DNA from: an uncultured Clostridia bacterium
GTDB lineage: Bacteria > Bacillota_A > Clostridia > Christensenellales > CAG-138
Reading direction: 5' to 3'
Assembly: GCA_946539625.1 (NCBI GenBank)
Contig: CAMNHT010000114.1
Span: forward strand, 1 to 5,012
Length of the DNA stretch: 5,012 bases
The notes beneath the pieces are model-generated. The model saw only the letters and a program-made list of their open reading frames with translations, ran no database searches and was not told the DNA's origin. Shown piece by piece: positions 4,657-5,012 of this stretch. The translations under genes were made by a program, and so were the position numbers. Positions within the stretch are counted from its first letter, which is position 1, and each line of letters opens with the position of its first letter.

Positions 4657-5012
4657 CATTCTCCGTCGGCAGAACGGAGATCCGCGTTACGTTCGGGGCG
4701 ATCCTGCTTCCGGTGTTTGCGGTGATCGCGGGGGAGGGCGGACTGCTTTTTGCGGCGGTCCTGTCGCTTGCCGTGCACGAAGGGGCGCACCTGATCGCCG
4801 CGCGCAATCTCGGGCTTTCCGCCGCGCGCGTCACGCTCTACCCGTTCGGCGCGGTCATGCGGCTGGACGCGCTGCTTTCGAACGGGCGCGGCGAGTGGAT
4901 CGTCGCGGCGGCGGGTCCACTGGGCTCACTGACCTTTGCGGCGCTTCTGAAACTTTTCGAGCCGCTTTTGCCGACGGACGCGTGGATCGGACGCATGGTC
5001 GATACAAACCTT
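4653..5012 (+). CDS. spoIVFB: M50 intramembrane metalloprotease, SpoIVFB-like (5' part, cut by window edge)
   Basis: The first 120 residues are visible and the frame is open to the edge. They are strongly hydrophobic, with likely membrane segments at about 13-26, 30-50 and 82-102. The zinc motif HEGAH (42-46) lies inside a predicted membrane helix, as in site-2 proteases. LYPFGAVMRLD (62-72) and AAAGPLGS (85-92) match conserved SpoIVFB-type blocks. The third zinc ligand, in the downstream NxxPxxPLDGG region, would lie beyond the window. The start ATG overlaps the stop of the upstream gene (ATGA) and has no strong ribosome binding site of its own, so translation is probably coupled. By family knowledge it would release sigma-K from its pro-form in the mother cell. 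Another M50 role is possible if the organism does not sporulate. Confidence 0.85.
   Translation, partial: MTFSVGRTEIRVTFGAILLPVFAVIAGEGGLLFAAVLSLAVHEGAHLIAARNLGLSAARVTLYPFGAVMRLDALLSNGRGEWIVAAAGPLGSLTFAALLKLFEPLLPTDAWIGRMVDTNL

Overview
The window looks like a moderately GC-rich Firmicute of the class Clostridia. The evidence is very strong purine-rich Shine-Dalgarno sites (AGGAGGA, GGGAGGTGA, AAGGGGGGA), sigma-A promoters with extended -10 boxes, U-tailed intrinsic terminators, and a sporulation-type gene pair at the right edge. Genus and species cannot be read from it.

Left part, about 1-567, is read on the minus strand. It holds the last ~34 codons of an unrecognised gene (stop at 466-468). 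Next comes a gene-free stretch of ~445 bp with a strong extended -10 promoter, an inverted repeat over its start site, and a long foldable leader with competing hairpins and a terminator-like element. The left edge has the first six codons of another gene behind an excellent ribosome binding site.

Around 559-568 the coding strand flips. To the right, on the plus strand, are the C-terminal third of a molybdenum hydroxylase large subunit (xdhA) and intact genes for its FAD subunit (xdhB) and 2x[2Fe-2S] subunit (xdhC), tightly spaced and closed by a terminator. Both genes that meet at 559-568 lack their 5' ends, and the meeting point is a perfect 10-bp palindrome. This suggests a rearrangement breakpoint or an assembly/amplification chimera. 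The joint between the left and right halves should not be trusted as ordinary synteny.

The middle (2739-3870) is a monocistronic unit with its own sigma-A promoter and terminator. It encodes an exported, probably lipid-anchored L,D-transpeptidase (YkuD family) with a long Pro/Thr linker and a variant SHAC catalytic motif.

The right end (3927-5012) has a GC-rich hairpin of a type that resembles dispersed repeats, a tentative sigma-E-like promoter, a membrane-anchored protein with a degenerate LytM/M23 domain, and, overlapping it by ATGA, the start of an M50 intramembrane metalloprotease. The pair matches SpoIVFA-SpoIVFB, which control pro-sigma-K processing in the mother cell of endospore formers.

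No new defence or mobile system is evident. The most interesting items are the strand-flip junction and the unidentified minus-strand leader RNA.
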